Under the pieces are notes generated by a model, which saw nothing but the letters and a program-made list of their open reading frames with translations, had not been told where the DNA came from and did not search any database. A program made the translations under genes and the position numbers. Shown one piece after another: positions 1 to 8,357 of a stretch of DNA of 64,000 nt. The stretch's first letter is position 1. Every line of letters starts with the position of its first letter. The stretch is from positions 39,201-103,200 of the forward strand of contig JBBQGL010000001.1 of the NCBI GenBank assembly GCA_038323025.1. The letters run 5' to 3'. This stretch comes from JAFKKF01 sp038323025 (GTDB lineage Bacteria > Pseudomonadota > Alphaproteobacteria > Rhizobiales > Kaistiaceae).

Positions 1-215
1 CAGCCTTCCTCGACGCTCGCCGAGCATTGGCAGGTCAGCCAAACCTTGCCACCCGGGCCGCGTTCGGCCGAAATCGCATGCGGCCCGTCGGCGTCGATCG
101 CGGTCAGTGCCACCGGATTGCGCGCCAGGTCCGGCAACGCAATCATGGTGCCGGCGGCGATGCGACGGCGACGATTGGCCAGCGACGGCGCGCCGGTGCG
201 GGCTACCGAATCCAC
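1..215 (-). CDS. partial CDS of unknown function, cut by the left window edge
   Basis: An open minus-strand frame runs off the left edge. It could start at the GTG at 213-215, overlapping the end of the upstream small gene by 13 bases, or at the ATG at 144-146. The visible product ends in a C-x-C pair followed by acidic residues (TCQCSASVEEG), which could be the first half of a SWIM-like or other zinc-binding motif, but the rest is outside the window. The orientation and short overlap fit co-transcription with the 64-residue protein upstream. I do not recognise the family, and the frame could still be spurious. Confidence 0.4.
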   Translation of the reverse strand, partial: MDSVARTGAPSLANRRRRIAAGTMIALPDLARNPVALTAIDADGPHAISAERGPGGKVWLTCQCSASVEEG

Positions 216-397
216 GTCAGCTCGCTCTCGCGAGCAATCCGCTCGTGCCGCTCCAGTTCGCTCTTGATGCGATAGGACGGCTCGCCGTCCTGGGGCGGAC
301 GACGCGCGGTCACTTCGTATTTGCCTGGCGCGGCAGCTCCCCGCAGGTAGCTGGTGAAGTTGATCGCGTCGCCGACATTGAATTTGTGTTCAGACAT
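203..397 (-). CDS. small conserved hypothetical protein (64 aa)
   Basis: A 64-residue cytoplasmic protein opening MSEHKFNVGDAINFTS and containing a Y-R-I-K-S-x-L-E-x-H-E-R-I-A-x-E-S stretch. Small proteins of this shape, a short SH3-like beta barrel probably, are common in rhizobia, but no function is known to me. The start is well supported: a GGGGAGAA Shine-Dalgarno sequence lies six to eight bases upstream of the ATG. The upstream 398-573 region is clearly more AT-rich than its surroundings and probably carries the promoter. No catalytic residue, signal peptide or membrane segment is visible. Confidence 0.7.
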   Translation of the reverse strand: MSEHKFNVGDAINFTSYLRGAAAPGKYEVTARRPPQDGEPSYRIKSELERHERIARESELTWIR

Positions 398-573
398 GAA
401 ATTCTCCCCGATCGTCTCTTGTGGGGCCTAACTTTTTTGAAAGAAAGGGATGGACATACACATAGGGAATATTTCGGAAAATACAATGAAGCCGCCGACT
501 ATTATTTCAGCCGGCGATTGTCCGTATATCCAAAAACATAGGGCCGAAAGGCAAGCTTTCCGCTGACTCTTGG

Positions 574-1458
574 TCAGTTGGCGAGGAGTTTGGCGAAACT
601 GAAGCTTTGGCCGAAGGCCTTCTCCCAATCCCGCAACAGCGCCGGGTCCAGTGAGCGTCTGGCGAATCCGATCGGATCCTCGTCGCCTGGCGGGTCCCGC
701 CGCCCCCGGGGGGCGAACGGGACAAACGGATGAGACGACCGCAATGCCTTCGCAAGCACGGCCGGCTCGTCGAAGAAGAAACCGAAGTTGCCGGCCATGA
801 CCAGTGCGAGGTCCGAAACGTCGCCGATGGCCGAAACCGTTGCCGCAGCGTCCGTCATGTGCTGCGCGTGCAGGCGCACCATCGGCACCAGGCGCGTCTT
901 GGGCAGCCAGCGCTTTTGGCGGGTTGCCCCGTTGGCGAACTGGAGGATCAGATCGGTGACTTCCTCGACCCTGGCATCGTCGGTGACGATGACGATGTCG
1001 TAGTTGCCGATGTCGCTGATATCGACGCCGTACAGTTTCTTGTAACGCTTGACCTCGCTCTCGCGCCGCTGGTCAAGGGCAACGATGGCCGCCCCGACGC
1101 TCTCGTAGGCTTCGGTCGATCGCGACTTGTCGGATACGATTCGTTCGGCGGCGGTTACCGGGGACGCACTGAGATAGACCTTGATCGCATTGGTGACGAA
1201 GTGCCACGCCATGCGCGAGTCGATCACGAAGCTCTCGTGAAGCTTGTCGAGCTCCAGTGTCCGCCCGTCCACGGCATGGTCGATTGCGGCGTTGTTCTCG
1301 GCGGCGAGGTTGGTGTTGAGCGCGTCGAGGTTGGAGATCTGGCCGATCTCCCGGAACAAGGTGCCGGCGCTGAAATGCGGCGCGTTCAGCCGTGCGGCAA
1401 GGAGGCGGCCGACCGACGATTTGCCCGAGCCCAGATCGCCGCTGAGGGTAATTCGCAT
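574..1458 (-). CDS. cytidylate-kinase-like P-loop nucleotide kinase
   Basis: A 294-residue protein starting at an ATG preceded by AGGGGCGAA. A longer frame to 1497 exists but lacks a ribosome binding site. It begins MRITLSGDLGSGKSS, a Walker A loop at residues 7-15, followed by a cytidylate-kinase-like N-terminal half with a lid-type region rich in Arg and Lys near residues 115-145. The last 100 residues, a H-x-x-x-M-T-D-A-A helix and a basic tail, are not part of classic Cmk (about 225 residues). It is therefore a CMP-kinase-like family member of unknown substrate rather than the housekeeping enzyme. It lies 134 bases downstream of pcaG in the same orientation, with no evident functional link to aromatic catabolism. 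Confidence 0.7.
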   Translation of the reverse strand: MRITLSGDLGSGKSSVGRLLAARLNAPHFSAGTLFREIGQISNLDALNTNLAAENNAAIDHAVDGRTLELDKLHESFVIDSRMAWHFVTNAIKVYLSASPVTAAERIVSDKSRSTEAYESVGAAIVALDQRRESEVKRYKKLYGVDISDIGNYDIVIVTDDARVEEVTDLILQFANGATRQKRWLPKTRLVPMVRLHAQHMTDAAATVSAIGDVSDLALVMAGNFGFFFDEPAVLAKALRSSHPFVPFAPRGRRDPPGDEDPIGFARRSLDPALLRDWEKAFGQSFSFAKLLAN

Positions 1459-1592
1459 TTCGCCCCTGGAGGAAGAGCCGCCCTTCGGAACCAGCATTCC
1501 CGGAGTCGGCGTTGGCGCTTATCGCGATAGCGATGAACGCCCTTATCGGCAAGAAGCAAACCGGCCGGCGGCGCCTCCGGGCGGGATCGAGC

Positions 1593-2177
1593 CTACGCTT
1601 CGAAGAATACCGTTTCGCCCTCGCCTTGCAGGCGCACGTCGAAAACATAGCGCGGCGTGCCGCCGTCGGAGCCCTCGCGGCGGGCGATGAGTGTCATCCG
1701 GCGCTCGACCGGCACCAGCGCGAGGACCTGATCGCCGGCAGTCACCGGCTCGTCGCCGAAATAGATTCTGGTGAACAGGCGTTTGAGGAGCCCGCGGGCG
1801 AAGACGCCGACATTGATGTGCGGCGCCTGCGGCTTGCCGTCGGGCCCAGGCACCGGACCGGGTTTCACCGACGTGAAGCGATAGGCGCCCGTCGCATCCG
1901 TGCGGGCCCGCCCGAAGCCCTTGAAGCTCGTATTGGGTTGCGGATTCGAGCCCCAATATCGTCCGGCGCCGTCGGCCTGCCATATCTCCAGGAATCCGTC
2001 CGGCACCGGCTGGCCTGCTCCATCGAGCAACCGGCCCTCGACGATCACGGCGTTGCCGACGGCATCGTCAGTCCGCAGGTCGTTTCCCGCGAGCGCCTGG
2101 TAAGCATAGTCGGTCGGGGTCAGTGCGAACGCGAAATACGGTCCGGCCGTCTGGGACGGGGTCACGGCCTTAGTCAT
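1593..2177 (-). CDS. pcaG: protocatechuate 3,4-dioxygenase alpha subunit
   Basis: Alpha subunit (194 residues) of the intradiol dioxygenase that opens protocatechuate to 3-carboxy-cis,cis-muconate. It starts MTKAVTPSQTAGPYFAFAL, the typical alpha-chain opening (S-Q-T-x-G-P-Y), and has the shared beta-sandwich segment with G-x-L-x-D-G-x-G-x-P-V-P-D and L-E-I-W-Q-A-D near residues 48-70. As expected for an alpha chain, it lacks the four-residue iron site, which is in PcaH. Its start overlaps the end of pcaH by eight bases, so the two are translationally coupled and made in equal amounts. It is the last pca gene of the minus-strand operon. Confidence 0.95.
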   Translation of the reverse strand: MTKAVTPSQTAGPYFAFALTPTDYAYQALAGNDLRTDDAVGNAVIVEGRLLDGAGQPVPDGFLEIWQADGAGRYWGSNPQPNTSFKGFGRARTDATGAYRFTSVKPGPVPGPDGKPQAPHINVGVFARGLLKRLFTRIYFGDEPVTAGDQVLALVPVERRMTLIARREGSDGGTPRYVFDVRLQGEGETVFFEA

Positions 2178-2880
2178 GATGCGGCTCCTCGAACGGCGTC
2201 GCCGCGCGGCCGCGAAGGACGATATCGAAGACGAAGCCGAGGGCCCACTCGGGCCGGGTCGTTGCCAGATCGAAGCGCGAAATGAGGCGCTCGCGGGCCT
2301 TCGGGTCGGGGACGGCGTTGAAGATCGGATCGAACGGGAAGAGGGGGTCGTCCGGGAAATACATTTGCGTCACCAGCCGCGTCAGAAAGGACGGGCCGAA
2401 CAGCGACAGGTGTATGTGCGCCGGACGCCAGGCATTGGGATGATTGCGCCAGGGATAGGAGCCGGGCTTGATGGTGGTGAAGGCATACCGCCCGTCCGCG
2501 TCGGTGGCGCACCGTCCCGCGCCGGAAAAGTTAGGGTCCAGGGGGGCCGGATGCTGATCGACCACGTGGATGTAGCGCCCCGCGGCATTGGCCTGCCAGA
2601 TCTCGATGAGGGTGCTCGGAACCGGGCGGCCGTCCTCGTCGGTCACCCGGCCGGAGACGATGATGCGCTGGCCGGCCGGTTCGCCGGCGTGTTGGCGGGT
2701 GAGATCGGCGTCGCCGGCGAGTACGCTTTCATGACCGTAGACCGGCCCGGAAAGCTCGGAGAGGGTGTGCGGCAGCAGGACCAGTGGCTTCAACGGCGCG
2801 CGCAGGCGAGTGCCGACGTAGTCCGGGTAGAGCGACGGCGGGTCGACCTTAAGGCTGTCTACCGGGTAGACGGTGACCAT
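2170..2880 (-). CDS. pcaH: protocatechuate 3,4-dioxygenase beta subunit
   Basis: Iron-bearing beta subunit (236 residues). The four Fe(III) ligands of the family can be placed at Tyr103 (in GRYIHV), Tyr142 (in YPWRNH), and His155 and His157 (in RPAHIH); Arg152 matches the conserved active-site arginine. Length and the L-I-E-I-W-Q-A-N segment fit PcaH. It sits 13 bases after pcaF and overlaps pcaG. With PcaG it would form the cytoplasmic (alpha-beta-Fe) oligomer that feeds PcaB. All catalytic residues are intact, so the enzyme should be active. Confidence 0.96.
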   Translation of the reverse strand: MVTVYPVDSLKVDPPSLYPDYVGTRLRAPLKPLVLLPHTLSELSGPVYGHESVLAGDADLTRQHAGEPAGQRIIVSGRVTDEDGRPVPSTLIEIWQANAAGRYIHVVDQHPAPLDPNFSGAGRCATDADGRYAFTTIKPGSYPWRNHPNAWRPAHIHLSLFGPSFLTRLVTQMYFPDDPLFPFDPIFNAVPDPKARERLISRFDLATTRPEWALGFVFDIVLRGRAATPFEEPHHD

Positions 2881-2893
2881 CTCGTTTCCCTCC

Positions 2894-4099
2894 TCACATC
2901 CGCTCGAGCGCCAGCGCGACGCCCTGGCCGACGCCGACGCACATCGTGGCGAGGCCGAATCGGCCTCCTGTCCGCGCCAGCTCCTCGGCTACGTCGGCGG
3001 CGAGACGCGCGCCCGACATGCCGAGCGGATGGCCAAACGCGATCGCGCCGCCGTTGGGGTTGACGTGGGTGGCATCGTCGGCGACGCCGAGCTGGCGGAG
3101 ACAGGCAAGTGCCTGGCTGGCAAAGGCCTCGTTCAGCTCGATCAGGTCGAAGTCGGCGACCTTCATGCCGAGCCGCTCGACGAGCTTGCGCGTCGCAGGC
3201 ACGGGACCGATCCCCATGATACGGGGTGGCACGCCGGCGGTAGCCATGCCGATCACGCGGCCAAGAAGGGTCAGGCCGTGACGTTCCGCCGCCTCGCGCG
3301 AGGCGAGGATCAGCGCCACGGCGCCATCGTTCACGCCCGAGGCATTGCCGGCGGTCACCGTACCCCCGGGCCGTACGATCGGCTTCAACTTGGCGAGTGT
3401 TTCAAGCGTCGTGTCGGCGCGGGGGTGCTCGTCCCGCGTAAACTGCACGGGACCGGCCTTGCCGCCCGGGATCTCGACCGCCACGATCCGGCCGGCGAGG
3501 ACGCCGCTGTCCATCGCCTTCTTTGCCCGCTGTTGCGAGCGAAACGCGAAGGCGTCCTGGTCGGCCCGGCTCACCTGAAATTCCTCGGCGACGTTCTCGC
3601 CCGTCTCCGGCATGGAATCGACGCCGTATTGCGCCTTGAGCAGCGGGTTGATGAAGCGCCAGCCGATCGTCGTGTCGTGGATCTCGGTCGTGCGCTGGAA
3701 AGGCGCCTCGGCCTTGGCCATGGCAAACGGCGCCCGCGTCATCGACTCGACCCCGCCGGCGATGGCCAGATCGATCTCCCCGGCCTTGATGGCGCGAGCG
3801 GCGCTGCCGACCGCATCCAGGCTGGAGGCGCAGAGCCGGTTGATCGTGGTGCCGGGGACCTCCTCGCCGAGGCCGGCGAGCAGGACCGCCATGCGTGCGA
3901 CGTTGCGATTGTCTTCGCCCGCCTGGTTGGCGCAGCCGAGGAAGACCTCGTCGATGGCACCGGCGACCGAGGGATGGCGGCGTACAATCTCGCGGATCGG
4001 TATCGCGGCGAGGTCGTCGGTCCTGACCTTTGCGAGGGCGCCGCCGAAACGCCCGATGGGCGTGCGGACCGTCGCGCAGATGAAGACGTCCCGTGTCAT
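2894..4099 (-). CDS. pcaF: 3-oxoadipyl-CoA thiolase
   Basis: Thiolase of 401 residues that splits 3-oxoadipyl-CoA into succinyl-CoA and acetyl-CoA, the last step of the beta-ketoadipate pathway. The catalytic set is visible: nucleophile Cys90 in NRLCASS, His357 in GGAIAFGHPLG, and Cys387 in CVGVGQG. Family members for acetoacetyl-CoA look similar, so the 3-oxoadipyl-CoA assignment rests on the surrounding pca genes. The start shares ATGA with the stop of the CoA-transferase beta-subunit gene (four-base overlap), which indicates translational coupling. Confidence 0.93.
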   Translation of the reverse strand: MTRDVFICATVRTPIGRFGGALAKVRTDDLAAIPIREIVRRHPSVAGAIDEVFLGCANQAGEDNRNVARMAVLLAGLGEEVPGTTINRLCASSLDAVGSAARAIKAGEIDLAIAGGVESMTRAPFAMAKAEAPFQRTTEIHDTTIGWRFINPLLKAQYGVDSMPETGENVAEEFQVSRADQDAFAFRSQQRAKKAMDSGVLAGRIVAVEIPGGKAGPVQFTRDEHPRADTTLETLAKLKPIVRPGGTVTAGNASGVNDGAVALILASREAAERHGLTLLGRVIGMATAGVPPRIMGIGPVPATRKLVERLGMKVADFDLIELNEAFASQALACLRQLGVADDATHVNPNGGAIAFGHPLGMSGARLAADVAEELARTGGRFGLATMCVGVGQGVALALERM

Positions 4100-4887
4100 G
4101 CTTCGCCTCCGTGGGCGCGCGCGGTGCGCTCCTGCAATTGGCGGAGTACGCGCAATTCCTCCGGCTTCGGCGGCGCCGTCTCGCCGACGTCATCGGCAAA
4201 GCGCAGCTTCCATGCGCATTGCGCCTGTGCGGCTTCACGGCTAACGCCGGGGTGGAGCGAGACGACGGTCAGTTCCCGCGTCGCCGGGTCCGGCTCGAGG
4301 ACGCAGAGGTCGGTCATCACGCGGGTGGGGCCCTTGGTCTTCACGCCCAGCGCCTCGCGGCTGCCCGGGCCGCTGCCATGCCCGAGGGAGGTGATGAACG
4401 GAAGCTTCTCGATGAAGGCGCGCGGCGACATCGCCATGGTGATGAAAATCTCGCCGCAGTTCGTGGCGATCTCGGGAGCGCCGCCGCCGCCGGGGAGTCT
4501 CACCTTCGGCCGGTCATAAGGGCCGACCACGGTGGTGTTGAGGTTGGCGAAGCGGTCGATCTGCGCTCCGCCGAGGAATCCCACGGTAATCCGGCCGCCC
4601 TGCAGCCAGTAGCGGAACATCTCGGGCACCGAGACGGTCGTCAGCGCCGTTTCGCACAATTCACCGTCGCCGATCGACAGCGGCAGCACTTCCGGCTTGG
4701 TATCGATCGTACCGGACTCGTAGATGAGCGTGATGTCGGGCGCGTGCGTAAGACGCGCCAGATTGCAGGCGGCCGAAGGGGCACCGATGCCGACGAAGCA
4801 GACGTCGTCGTTGCGGAGCGCCCGGGCCGCGGCGATCGTCATGATTTCGGTCGGGGTGTAGGCGGACGCGGTTGTCGGATCGCTCAT
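4096..4887 (-). CDS. pcaJ: 3-oxoadipate CoA-transferase subunit B (GctB/CatJ type)
   Basis: A 263-residue family I CoA-transferase beta subunit that should move CoA from succinyl-CoA to 3-oxoadipate together with the next gene. The candidate catalytic glutamate is in I-Y-E-S-G-T-I-D near residue 57, followed by P-L-S-I-G-D-G-E-L and a G-G-G-G-A loop near residue 136. The length fits the glutaconate CoA-transferase GctB / CatJ group (about 260-266) rather than classic PcaJ (about 215). I chose the ATG at 4885-4887, because the frame further upstream overlaps the alpha-subunit gene. Stop and pcaF start overlap by four bases. Confidence 0.87.
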   Translation of the reverse strand: MSDPTTASAYTPTEIMTIAAARALRNDDVCFVGIGAPSAACNLARLTHAPDITLIYESGTIDTKPEVLPLSIGDGELCETALTTVSVPEMFRYWLQGGRITVGFLGGAQIDRFANLNTTVVGPYDRPKVRLPGGGGAPEIATNCGEIFITMAMSPRAFIEKLPFITSLGHGSGPGSREALGVKTKGPTRVMTDLCVLEPDPATRELTVVSLHPGVSREAAQAQCAWKLRFADDVGETAPPKPEELRVLRQLQERTARAHGGEA

Positions 4888-4894
4888 GCCTGCC

Positions 4895-5743
4895 TCACGC
4901 GGTCTGCTTGCCGTATTGACGGAAGGCGCCGGCATCTCGGGCGAGCACGTTCTCGCGCATCCACGCGAGGAAGGTATCGCGTTCGCGGGCGATGGCGTCC
5001 CAGGCCTTGTAGAAGGCGTTGGCCCGCTTGTAGTAGCCGTGGGCATAAGACGGGTAGGCACCGCCCGGCACGACCGCGATTGCCCCTATCGTCCACGCCG
5101 GGAGGATGACGGCGTTGGGGCTGCGTGGCCCGAAGTCGTCAACGATCTCCTCGACGGTCACCACAGCACGCCGGGCAGCGAGAACGGCCTCCTTCTGCAC
5201 GCCGAGGATGCCCTCGAGCAGCACATTGCCGTCGCGGTCGGCGCGCAGCGCGTGGATCACGGTCACGTCGGGCCGGATCGCCGGAACCGTCGCCAGCACT
5301 TCTCCCGTGTAGGGACAGGTCACCGAGCGGATCGCCGGGTTCACCTTCGGCAGGTCGACGCCCTTGTAGCCGCGGAACACGGCGAAGGGCAGGTTGGCGG
5401 CGCCGGCCTCATAGGCGTTCGCCATGGCGGCGTGGGAGTGCTCCTCGAGCGCGAGCGGCGACGGCCAGCCGTTTTCCACCGCGTCACGCATGCGGTGCAG
5501 CGAGCCGACCCCCGGATTGCCTCCCCACGAGAAGACCAGCTTCTCCGCTGCGCCCATGCCGATCAGCTGGTCGTAGATCAGGTCCGGGGTCATGCGTACG
5601 AGAGTCAGGCGCTTGTGGCCCTGGCGAATGACCTCGTGCCCGGCCGCATAGGGGATGAGGTGGGTGAAGCCCTCCATGGCCACGACCTCACCGCCGCGGA
5701 AGTTGGCGGCGATCGCGTCGTGAAGGGAAAGGAACTCGGCCAT
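4895..5743 (-). CDS. pcaI: 3-oxoadipate CoA-transferase subunit A (GctA/CatI type)
   Basis: A 282-residue alpha subunit, read from MAEFLSLHDAIAAN at 5743; the frame extends upstream to 5860 but that part would overlap pcaDC. It carries the CoA-binding-like loop V-V-A-M-E-G-F-T-H near residues 20-28 and the S-W-G-G-N-P-G-V-G-S segment near residue 72, both typical of the GctA/CatI group. Its 282 residues equal the size known for CatI of chlorocatechol degraders, while classic PcaI is about 230. Seven bases separate it from the beta-subunit gene, so the pair is clearly co-translated. The substrate is inferred from the operon. Confidence 0.86.
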   Translation of the reverse strand: MAEFLSLHDAIAANFRGGEVVAMEGFTHLIPYAAGHEVIRQGHKRLTLVRMTPDLIYDQLIGMGAAEKLVFSWGGNPGVGSLHRMRDAVENGWPSPLALEEHSHAAMANAYEAGAANLPFAVFRGYKGVDLPKVNPAIRSVTCPYTGEVLATVPAIRPDVTVIHALRADRDGNVLLEGILGVQKEAVLAARRAVVTVEEIVDDFGPRSPNAVILPAWTIGAIAVVPGGAYPSYAHGYYKRANAFYKAWDAIARERDTFLAWMRENVLARDAGAFRQYGKQTA

Positions 5744-5789
5744 CAGCGGCACTCGCCCGGTACGGCTTCGCTCTGTGAGAGGCGGTGTT

Positions 5790-6956
5790 TCAATTGAGTT
5801 CGTCCCCCAGCACTTCCAGGGCCCAGCGCATGGCGGCGTTGCCCGATGGAACGCCGGCATAGACGGCAGCCTGCTTGATCAGCGCGCGCAGCTCGTCCGG
5901 CGTGACCCCGTTCCGTATGGCGCCGCGCGCATGAATCTTGAACTCTTCCTCACGATGGAGCGCGGCCATCATCGCGACCGTGAGCATCGAGCGGGTCTTC
6001 CAGGGCAGGGCAGGGTCGCCCCAGATCTCCGCCCATGCCGCGCGCGTGATGAAGTCCTGCCAGGGCTTCGCGAAAGCGCCCGCGTTGGCAAGAGCGCGCT
6101 CGACGAATTCGGAGCCGAGCACTGCCTTCCGGTTGACCAGGCCGTCGTCAAACGTTGGGCCGGCCTGACGCCGTCCCGCGCGGTCCAGGAACGTCGCAAT
6201 GTAGGGATTCACAAGGTCGGGGCGCTCCGCGACGAGAATGTGGGCGAGCCGGGGGACGACCACGAGTTCCGCATCGGGAATGCGGGCAAGCAGGTCGAGC
6301 GACATGGCAACCGGCGTGGCAGGATCCGCGGCTCCGACGATGATCATGGTCGGCGCCCTGATGCCGCCAATCCGCTCGGGCAGGTCGAGGGTCGCGATGA
6401 CACCGCAGCACACCGCGTAGCCGCGCCAGTCCTTCGGGAACCGCCGGCGAAAGGCGTCGATTACCTCCGGCGAGGCCTTGCCGAATTCCTGGGTGAACCA
6501 GCGCGGCACGAGCACCGTTTCGATGAATGAGCCGTAGCCTTCGCGCCGGGCAACGGTCTCGCGATCGCGATAGAACTGCGCGTCCATCTTCGCGGAAGTC
6601 GACACCAACACGAGGCGGTCGAGCTTCTGCGGGTGGCGGAGGGCGAAGGCCTGGCCCATCATCCCCCCGAGCGAAAGCCCGACGATGTGGGCCTTGGCGA
6701 TATCGAGCGCGTCGAGCAGTCCCGCCAGGTCGTCGGCCAGATCGTCGACGGTCGCAGGGCGGTCGATGACCTCGGAAGAGCCATGGCCCCGGATGTCGTA
6801 GCGCAGGCAGCGGTAGCGGCCGGCGAAGGCGGCGACCTGTGCATCCCACATTTCAAGCGACGCGCCGATCGAGTGGGAAAACACAATTGTCGGGGCACCG
6901 GCCGGACCGGTCAGTTCGTAATGGAGATTGACGCCGTTGGCTTTGACGTGGGGCAT
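5790..6956 (-). CDS. pcaL: fused 3-oxoadipate enol-lactonase / 4-carboxymuconolactone decarboxylase
   Basis: A two-domain protein of 388 residues catalysing consecutive steps. Residues 1-260 are an alpha/beta-hydrolase enol-lactonase (PcaD) with triad Ser95 (GLSLGG), Asp211 (GAADPATP) and His239 (RLAHIL). Residues 275-388 are a carboxymuconolactone decarboxylase (PcaC) domain with W-K-T-R-S-M and E-E-F-K-I-H (His342). I start it at MPHVKANGVN (6956), one base after the pcaB stop; an ATG at 6992 would overlap pcaB by 35 bases. Such fusions are called PcaL and are known in several bacteria. The order decarboxylase-then-lactonase in the pathway is the reverse of the domain order. Confidence 0.94.
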   Translation of the reverse strand: MPHVKANGVNLHYELTGPAGAPTIVFSHSIGASLEMWDAQVAAFAGRYRCLRYDIRGHGSSEVIDRPATVDDLADDLAGLLDALDIAKAHIVGLSLGGMMGQAFALRHPQKLDRLVLVSTSAKMDAQFYRDRETVARREGYGSFIETVLVPRWFTQEFGKASPEVIDAFRRRFPKDWRGYAVCCGVIATLDLPERIGGIRAPTMIIVGAADPATPVAMSLDLLARIPDAELVVVPRLAHILVAERPDLVNPYIATFLDRAGRRQAGPTFDDGLVNRKAVLGSEFVERALANAGAFAKPWQDFITRAAWAEIWGDPALPWKTRSMLTVAMMAALHREEEFKIHARGAIRNGVTPDELRALIKQAAVYAGVPSGNAAMRWALEVLGDELN

Positions 6957-6957
6957 G

Positions 6958-8316
6958 TCAGCGCTTCTTTGGGTTGGATTTGAAGGCGGCAAGCGCCCGA
7001 TCGGTCATGGCGGCGCCCGCATCCAGGGCCGGCGTCAGATCGAAGGCTGCCGTGACGGCATTTCGCAGTGCCGCGGGGATTTCAGGCTTCTCCTCGAGCG
7101 CCGACCCTAGTGGTATTCCTGTCTCCCGTACGGAGTCAGCCGCCTCGGCCACGAGCCGGTGCGCGGCGTCGCGTCCGAGGCCCGGCGCGAGCACCGCGGC
7201 AACCGCGTCGGAAAACAGGAGGCCTTTGGTGAGGTCGAGGTTGGCGCGCATGCGGCTGGCGTCGACCACGAGTCCCTCGGCGAGGGCGCGGGCCTCGCGC
7301 AATGCCCCCGAGGCGAGGCCGAACAGCTGGGGCAGGGCGTGCCATTCCGCGTGCCACGCGCCGGCCGACCTCTGGCCGGCGGCGGCCATGCTCGCGATCA
7401 GCGTGCCGGCGAGGCCCGATGACGCTGCGTGCGCCGCGAGGATCACGGTGGAAGAGACCGGGTTGCGCTTATGCGGCATCGCCGACGACCCGCCCCGGCC
7501 GGCGGCGTGCGGCTCGGAAACTTCGCCGACCTCGGTCGATGAGAGATGCACGACGTCGGTCGCTATTTTCGCCAGACTGCCGACCAAAATGGCGAGCCAT
7601 GCGCCGGTGGCGGCGATGCGGTTGCGGCTCGTGTGCCATGCGATCGCCGTCGTCTCCAGGCCAAGCTCGGCGGCGAAGTCTTCCGCCACTGCCGGTCCTT
7701 TCTCGCCGAGGGCGGCGAGGGTACCGACCGGTCCGCCAAGCGAGGCGGCAAGCGCCAGCCGACGGACGCGGGCATAGTCGTTCGCCGCTTCCGCGATCCC
7801 CGACAGCCAGCCCGCGACTGCAAAGCCGAAGGTAATTGGCGCGGCGTGCTGGCCGTAGCTCCGTCCGACCTGGGGAGCCCGCCGGTGGGTGCGGGCGAGC
7901 TGCGCCAGGCCGGCGGTGATCGCGGCAAGGTCCGCCTCGATCAGGTCGAGGGCCCGTCGCATCAGCAGCGCGTTGGACGTATCGACGATGTCCTGACTTG
8001 TGGTGCCGTGGTGGAAATGCGGGCGCAGCTTCTCTGGGAGCTTCGCCTCGACCGCCTTCACGAAGGGGATGGCAACCACCCCGGCATCGGCGGTTTTGAC
8101 ACCCAGCAGCCCAAGGTCGAAGTCGGCCGGGGTCATCTTCTCCAGCGCGACGGCCAAGGCCTTCGGTGCGAGGCCATGCTTCGCCCCGGCGCGCGCCAGA
8201 GCAGCCTCGGCCTTCAGCATCGCCGCCAGACGGGACTCGTCCGAGAAGACGGCGCGCATCGCGTCCGTCGCGAAAAGCGGGCCGAGCAAGGACGAGTCGA
8301 TTGCGGCAAAAGTCAT
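6958..8316 (-). CDS. pcaB: 3-carboxy-cis,cis-muconate cycloisomerase
   Basis: A 452-residue fumarase/aspartase superfamily lyase that lactonises 3-carboxymuconate to 4-carboxymuconolactone. The superfamily signature is seen as G-S-S-A-M-P-H-K-R-N-P near residue 281, and the N-terminal T-S-Q-D-I-V-D-T-S segment near residue 106 contributes to the active site. Length is normal for PcaB. The ATG at 8314-8316 follows the LivM-type permease gene by 41 bases. It heads the pca part of the minus-strand unit. Adenylosuccinate lyase is the main alternative for this fold but is unlikely given the neighbours. Confidence 0.94.
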   Translation of the reverse strand: MTFAAIDSSLLGPLFATDAMRAVFSDESRLAAMLKAEAALARAGAKHGLAPKALAVALEKMTPADFDLGLLGVKTADAGVVAIPFVKAVEAKLPEKLRPHFHHGTTSQDIVDTSNALLMRRALDLIEADLAAITAGLAQLARTHRRAPQVGRSYGQHAAPITFGFAVAGWLSGIAEAANDYARVRRLALAASLGGPVGTLAALGEKGPAVAEDFAAELGLETTAIAWHTSRNRIAATGAWLAILVGSLAKIATDVVHLSSTEVGEVSEPHAAGRGGSSAMPHKRNPVSSTVILAAHAASSGLAGTLIASMAAAGQRSAGAWHAEWHALPQLFGLASGALREARALAEGLVVDASRMRANLDLTKGLLFSDAVAAVLAPGLGRDAAHRLVAEAADSVRETGIPLGSALEEKPEIPAALRNAVTAAFDLTPALDAGAAMTDRALAAFKSNPKKR

Positions 8317-8357
8317 CGCGACCTGTAGTGTCGAGGATGCCCCGGCATTATAGCGCC

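Noticed and set aside
2873..4519. A 548-codon plus-strand frame opposite pcaF and the CoA-transferase gene
   Set aside because: It crosses two convincing minus-strand genes with all catalytic residues, and its product is low-information Arg/Gly/Ala/His.
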